Shown here: positions 61,117 to 64,000 of the stretch, one piece after another
Layout: each line of letters begins with the position of its first letter
Position numbering within the stretch: the stretch's first letter is position 1
DNA from: Gemmobacter sp034519525
GTDB taxonomy: Bacteria > Pseudomonadota > Alphaproteobacteria > Rhodobacterales > Rhodobacteraceae
Assembly: GCA_034519525.1 (NCBI GenBank)
Contig: JAXHOJ010000033.1
Span: 1 to 64,000, forward strand
Length of the DNA stretch: 64,000 nt
Direction of reading: 5' to 3'
Translations under genes and position numbers: made by a program
Notes under the pieces: model-generated
The model's database searches: none
Told to the model about the DNA's origin: nothing
Seen by the model: only the letters and a program-made list of their open reading frames with translations

Positions 61117-61893
61117 TCAGGCCGTCCGCGTCGGGATGCGCCTTTCGAAGTGCCGGAAGGCCAGAACGATTAGCCCGGTTATGGCCATATAAACGACCGC
61201 CAGCAGCAGAAGCGGTTCATAGGTGATGAACGTATCCTGGCGCACCCGGCTGGCCACGGCATAGATATCCACCACGGTGATGGTGGCCACCAAGGGCGTT
61301 GCTTTCAGTTGCAGAACGGTTTCGCCGCCCAAGGTGGGCAGCGCCCGGTGCAGCGCCTGCGGCAGCCAGATGCGGCGCAGGATCGTCAGCCGCGGCATCC
61401 CCATGGATTTTGCGGCCTCCAGCTGCCCCTTGGGCACGCCCTTGAACGCGCCGCGCATCACCTCGCCCTCATAGCCCGCAAAGCTGAGCGTCAGGGCCAG
61501 CAGACCATAGGGCCAGGCCTGCCGCAGCATGGGCCAAAGATCGCTTTGCCGGATCCAGGGGATCTGCGGAAACAACGAGCCAAGCCCGTAATACAGCAGC
61601 CAAAGTTGCAGCAGAAGCGGTGTGCCGCGGATCACGGTACAGAAGCTGCGGGCGGGCAGGGCCAGCCACCACGGGCCCGCCGCCTGCGCCAGCCCCAGCG
61701 GAATGGCCAGGGTCATGCCCAGCAGCAGCGACAGAGCCAGCAGCCAGAGGGTGCGCCAGATGCCCTGTGCGGCAAGGCCGAGGTCATGTCGCGGCAGCCA
61801 GTCCCAGCGCAATGTCATCACGCACCAGACCACAAGCGCCGCGAACAGGGCGGCCATGACGATGCGGTGCGGCAGCCAGAAATCTCGTGTCAT
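61117..61893 (-). CDS. Polar amino acid ABC transporter permease (HisM type)
   Basis: The 258-residue protein has five to six membrane helices and the EAA loop GQLEAAKSMGMPRLTILRRI, plus CTVIRGTPLLLQLWLLYYGLG typical of HisM/ArtM. Its ATG at 61893 overlaps the stop of the HisQ-type gene. The binding protein and ATPase genes follow to the right, all leftward, so the operon order is ATPase, binding protein, HisQ, HisM. Histidine, lysine-arginine-ornithine or octopine-like substrates are candidates. Confidence 0.87.
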   Translation of the reverse strand: MTRDFWLPHRIVMAALFAALVVWCVMTLRWDWLPRHDLGLAAQGIWRTLWLLALSLLLGMTLAIPLGLAQAAGPWWLALPARSFCTVIRGTPLLLQLWLLYYGLGSLFPQIPWIRQSDLWPMLRQAWPYGLLALTLSFAGYEGEVMRGAFKGVPKGQLEAAKSMGMPRLTILRRIWLPQALHRALPTLGGETVLQLKATPLVATITVVDIYAVASRVRQDTFITYEPLLLLAVVYMAITGLIVLAFRHFERRIPTRTA

Positions 61894-62630
61894 CCGCGAA
61901 GCTCCGGCTGGCCACGGCGGGCCCAGCGTTCGGCGCGGGCGAACAGCCAGCCCGAACCGATGGACAGTGCCAGATACAGCCCGCCCGCCGCCATGAAGAA
62001 GGTGAAATAAGCCTTGGTCGCCCCGGCGGCCTGCCGGGTTTCCTGCGTCAGTTCGGCAAAGCCCACCACAGCCAGAAGCGCGGTATCCTTGGTGGCGATC
62101 AGCCAGAGGTTGGCACATGCCCGGCACCGCCGCGGACAGCATCAGCGGCGTGATGCGCCGCGCCAGCATAGCCCGGCGACATGCCCACAGGCGCGGGCGG
62201 CCTCGATCTGGCCCGCAGGCACCGACTGAATGGCGCCGCGCAACACCTCGGTCGCATAGGCGCCCTGCACCACGCCCAGCACCGCGATCCCCGCCGCCAC
62301 GCCCGAAATCTGGATGCGGTCATAGCCCAGCCCCAGCAGGATCTGGTTCACGGCATCGGTGACGGCATAGTACAGGATCAGGATCAGCACCAGTTCCGGC
62401 ACCGCCCGCACGACGGTGGTATAGATCGCCAGCAGATCGCGCGTCAGCGGCCCGCCATACAGCTTGCCAAAGGCGCCACCTACGCCGATGCACCGCGCCC
62501 AGGCCATAAGGCCCCCAGCGCAATCAGCACCGAATTCACCAAGGCCGCGCAGCAGCGTCGCCCCCCAACCGGGAGGCGAATAGTGCCAGCAAGCTCCAGC
62601 GCTGGCCGCTGGCACGGCCAGCGCCAGCAC
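61890..62630 (-). pseudogene. Polar amino acid ABC transporter permease (HisQ type), frameshifted
   Basis: VRAVPELVLILILYYAVTDA, GVVQGAYATEVLRGAIQSVP and GQIEAARACG, the start of the EAA loop, identify a HisQ/ArtQ permease. The frame changes near 62165 and again near 62100, and the first 40 residues (62520-62630) are also scrambled. In the third frame the C-terminal helices are read (LIATKDTALLAVVGFAELT, AYFTFFMAAGGLYLALSIGS). It is followed by the HisM-type permease with an overlapping start. Confidence 0.75.
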
Positions 62631-62633
62631 GCC

Positions 62634-63409
62634 TTAGCCACCGTAGATGGAAGAGGCGAAATAGGGCTTGGAAACAGCCTCATAAGTGCCATCGGCCAGG
62701 ATCTTGGCGATGCCTGCGTTGAACTTGGCCTTCAGCTCGTCCTCGCCCTTGCGCAGGCCCACGCCCACGCCAAGGCCCAGAATTTCGGTGTCATCCGCCA
62801 CGGCGCCCTTGGATTCGCAGCAGGCCATGCCTTCTGCCGAGGCGAGAAACGCATCCAGCGCGATGCTGTCGGCCTGTGTGGCGTCGATCCGGCCCGCGAC
62901 CAGATCCTGATTGGCCTCGTCCTGCGTCTGATACAGCTTCACTTCGGCCGCCGTGGCGGCAAAATGCTTCTGCACATAGGCCTCGTGGATGGTCGAAACC
63001 TGCACCCCGATGATCTTGCCTGCCAGCCCTTCCGGGGTGGCGGCCATGTCCACGCCCTTGGGGCCCACGATCACAGTGGGGGTATTGTAGTATTTATCCG
63101 AGAAATCAATGGTTTTAAGCCGCTCTTCGGTGATCGACATCGAGGCCATGATGGCGTCGATCTGGCCCGAGGTCAGCGAGGGGATGATGCCATCCCAGGC
63201 CACCGGCATGATCACGCATTCCATTTCGGCCGGCGGCGCAGACCGCGTTGATGAAATCAACCTCCCATCCTGTCCAGTTGCCCGCGGCATCGGGCGAGGC
63301 GAAGGGCGGATAGGGTTCGGCGGCAATGCCCACCTTGACGGCTTCGGCGCATGGCCGCGCCTGCGACCATCAGGCCAGGCTGCGGCGAGGGCAAGGGCAA
63401 GTTTTTCAT
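62634..63409 (-). pseudogene. Periplasmic amino-acid-binding protein (SBP type 3), frameshifted
   Basis: The start MKNLPL at 63409 has GAGGAGAT in front. After an indel near 63350 the mature N-terminus reads AVKVGIAAEPYPPFASPDAA and GNWTGWEVDFINAVC; after another near 63235 the remainder is intact: SGQIDAIMASMSITEERLKT, DFSDKYYNTPTVIVGPKG, DLVAGRIDATQADSIALDA, ending KPYFASSIYGG. This is an SBP_bac_3 protein of the lysine/arginine/ornithine type. A long frame joining it to the ATPase gene is an artefact of the indels. Confidence 0.78.
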
Positions 63410-63434
63410 GGTATCTCCTCTGCTGGTTGATTTG

Positions 63435-64000
63435 CGCGGGTTCAGCCCACGGCTTTTCAGGAACTGTTTCAGGCGGTCCGATTTGGGCGCGCCAAACAGA
63501 CTGGTCGGGCGGGCCTTCTTCTTCGATCAGGCCATTGTGCAGGTAGATCACATGGCTGGCAACTTCGCGGGCGAATTTCATCTCATGCGTGACCAGGATC
63601 ATCGTGCGGCCCTCGGCGGCCAGATCGCGGATCACGGCCAGAACCTCGCCCACCAGTTCGGGGTCGAGCGCAGAGGTCGGTTCGTCAAACAGCATGGCGC
63701 GCGGTTCCATGCACAGGGCACGGGCAATGGCGGCGCGCTGTTGCTGTCCGCCCGACAGGAAGGCGGGGTAGACCCCGGCCTTTTCCGCCAGCCCGACACG
63801 GGCCAGCAGGCGTTCGGCCCGCGCCACAGCCTGATCCTTCGGCACGCGCAGCACATGCACCGGCACCTCGATCAGGTTTTCCAGCACGGTCTTGTGGGTC
63901 CACAGGTTGAAGCTGCTGGAAGACCATGCCAAGGCTTTGGCGGATGCGTTCGATCTGGCGCCGGTCCGACGGGCTGCCGTCAGGGCGCATGGCCACCGCC
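63435..64000 (-). pseudogene. Polar amino acid ABC transporter ATPase, partial (right edge) and frameshifted
   Basis: The gene enters from beyond 64000, so Walker A is missing. Visible are the Q-loop region SLGMVFQ, HKTVLENLIEVPVHVLRVPK, signature LSGGQQQRAAIARALCM, Walker B AMLFDEPTSALDPELVGEV and H-loop LVTHEMKFAREVASHVIYL, typical of HisP/GlnQ. A frame change near 63915 splits the N-terminal part and another near 63480 blurs the end (RLKQFLKSRG), so the stop position is approximate. It powers the permeases encoded to the left. Confidence 0.78.

Noticed and set aside
62634..63932. A single protein fusing ABC ATPase and binding protein
   Set aside because: The fusion arises from frame changes near 63480 and 63350; a ribosome site and ATG for the binding protein sit at 63409, and binding proteins must be exported while ATPases are cytoplasmic.

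Overview
The window looks like a chromosomal segment of a high-GC alphaproteobacterium, most likely a member of the Rhodobacteraceae (Rhodobacterales). The strongest pointer is the gene order trpS / rhomboid-like / murJ / glnD / penicillin-binding-protein activator, followed by rsmI-yraN-gshB, comM, cobU and rpoH, together with DUF2927 lipoproteins and a recurrent TATTTGGGCCAAGA intergenic repeat. I see no prophage, insertion sequence, CRISPR array or rRNA.

Layout. 1-9.6 kb: a polyol (most likely erythritol) locus. A leftward operon holds an FGGY kinase, a GlpD-like dehydrogenase and a TIM-barrel isomerase. It diverges from a rightward operon for a DUF2291 protein and a ribose-type ABC importer, followed by a DeoR-type regulator. 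An 18-bp operator-like sequence lies in front of each operon. 9.7-20.9 kb: a cluster of exported proteins built around proteases: a GYF-like secreted protein, a small membrane protein, a secreted TPR-like/CHAT protease coupled to a DUF900 hydrolase, and, divergently, a secreted metacaspase, a chymotrypsin-fold zymogen and a proline-rich rhodanese-like protein. I consider this the best candidate for an undescribed system. 21-25.8 kb: an acetyltransferase, a quinone-reductase-like enzyme with its HxlR regulator, a tRNA-Arg(UCU) gene split by a 216-nt group I intron, a diguanylate cyclase and an enolase-superfamily enzyme.

25.9-35.8 kb: a leftward operon of small-molecule enzymes (HAD dehalogenase, three alpha/beta hydrolases including PcaD, a frameshifted threonine dehydratase, an MFS exporter), then an ABC exporter, an acyl-CoA synthetase and a small secreted protein. 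35.9-38.4 kb: dtd, a PfkB sugar kinase and purC. 38.6-44.3 kb: a membrane-stress-like cluster (a 27-residue membrane microprotein, XpaC, TelA, a DUF2927 lipoprotein, SPFH-GYF and zinc-ribbon proteins). 44.5-50 kb: a VOC protein, an unknown membrane protein, trpS, a catalytically dead rhomboid and murJ.

50-64 kb: glnD, a PBP activator, rsmI, yraN, gshB, comM, a GST, cobC-like, cobU, rpoH and a polar amino acid ABC importer that leaves the right edge. Many of these are recognisable across their whole length but change frame repeatedly (about 51.2-56.6, 59.1-59.7 and 62.1-64 kb), while neighbours such as the GST, rpoH and the hisM-type permease are intact. Several of the broken genes are housekeeping genes, so I read this mainly as patches of poor consensus sequence rather than real gene decay. 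Most of the long open frames antisense to these genes are by-products of the GC-rich codon bias.
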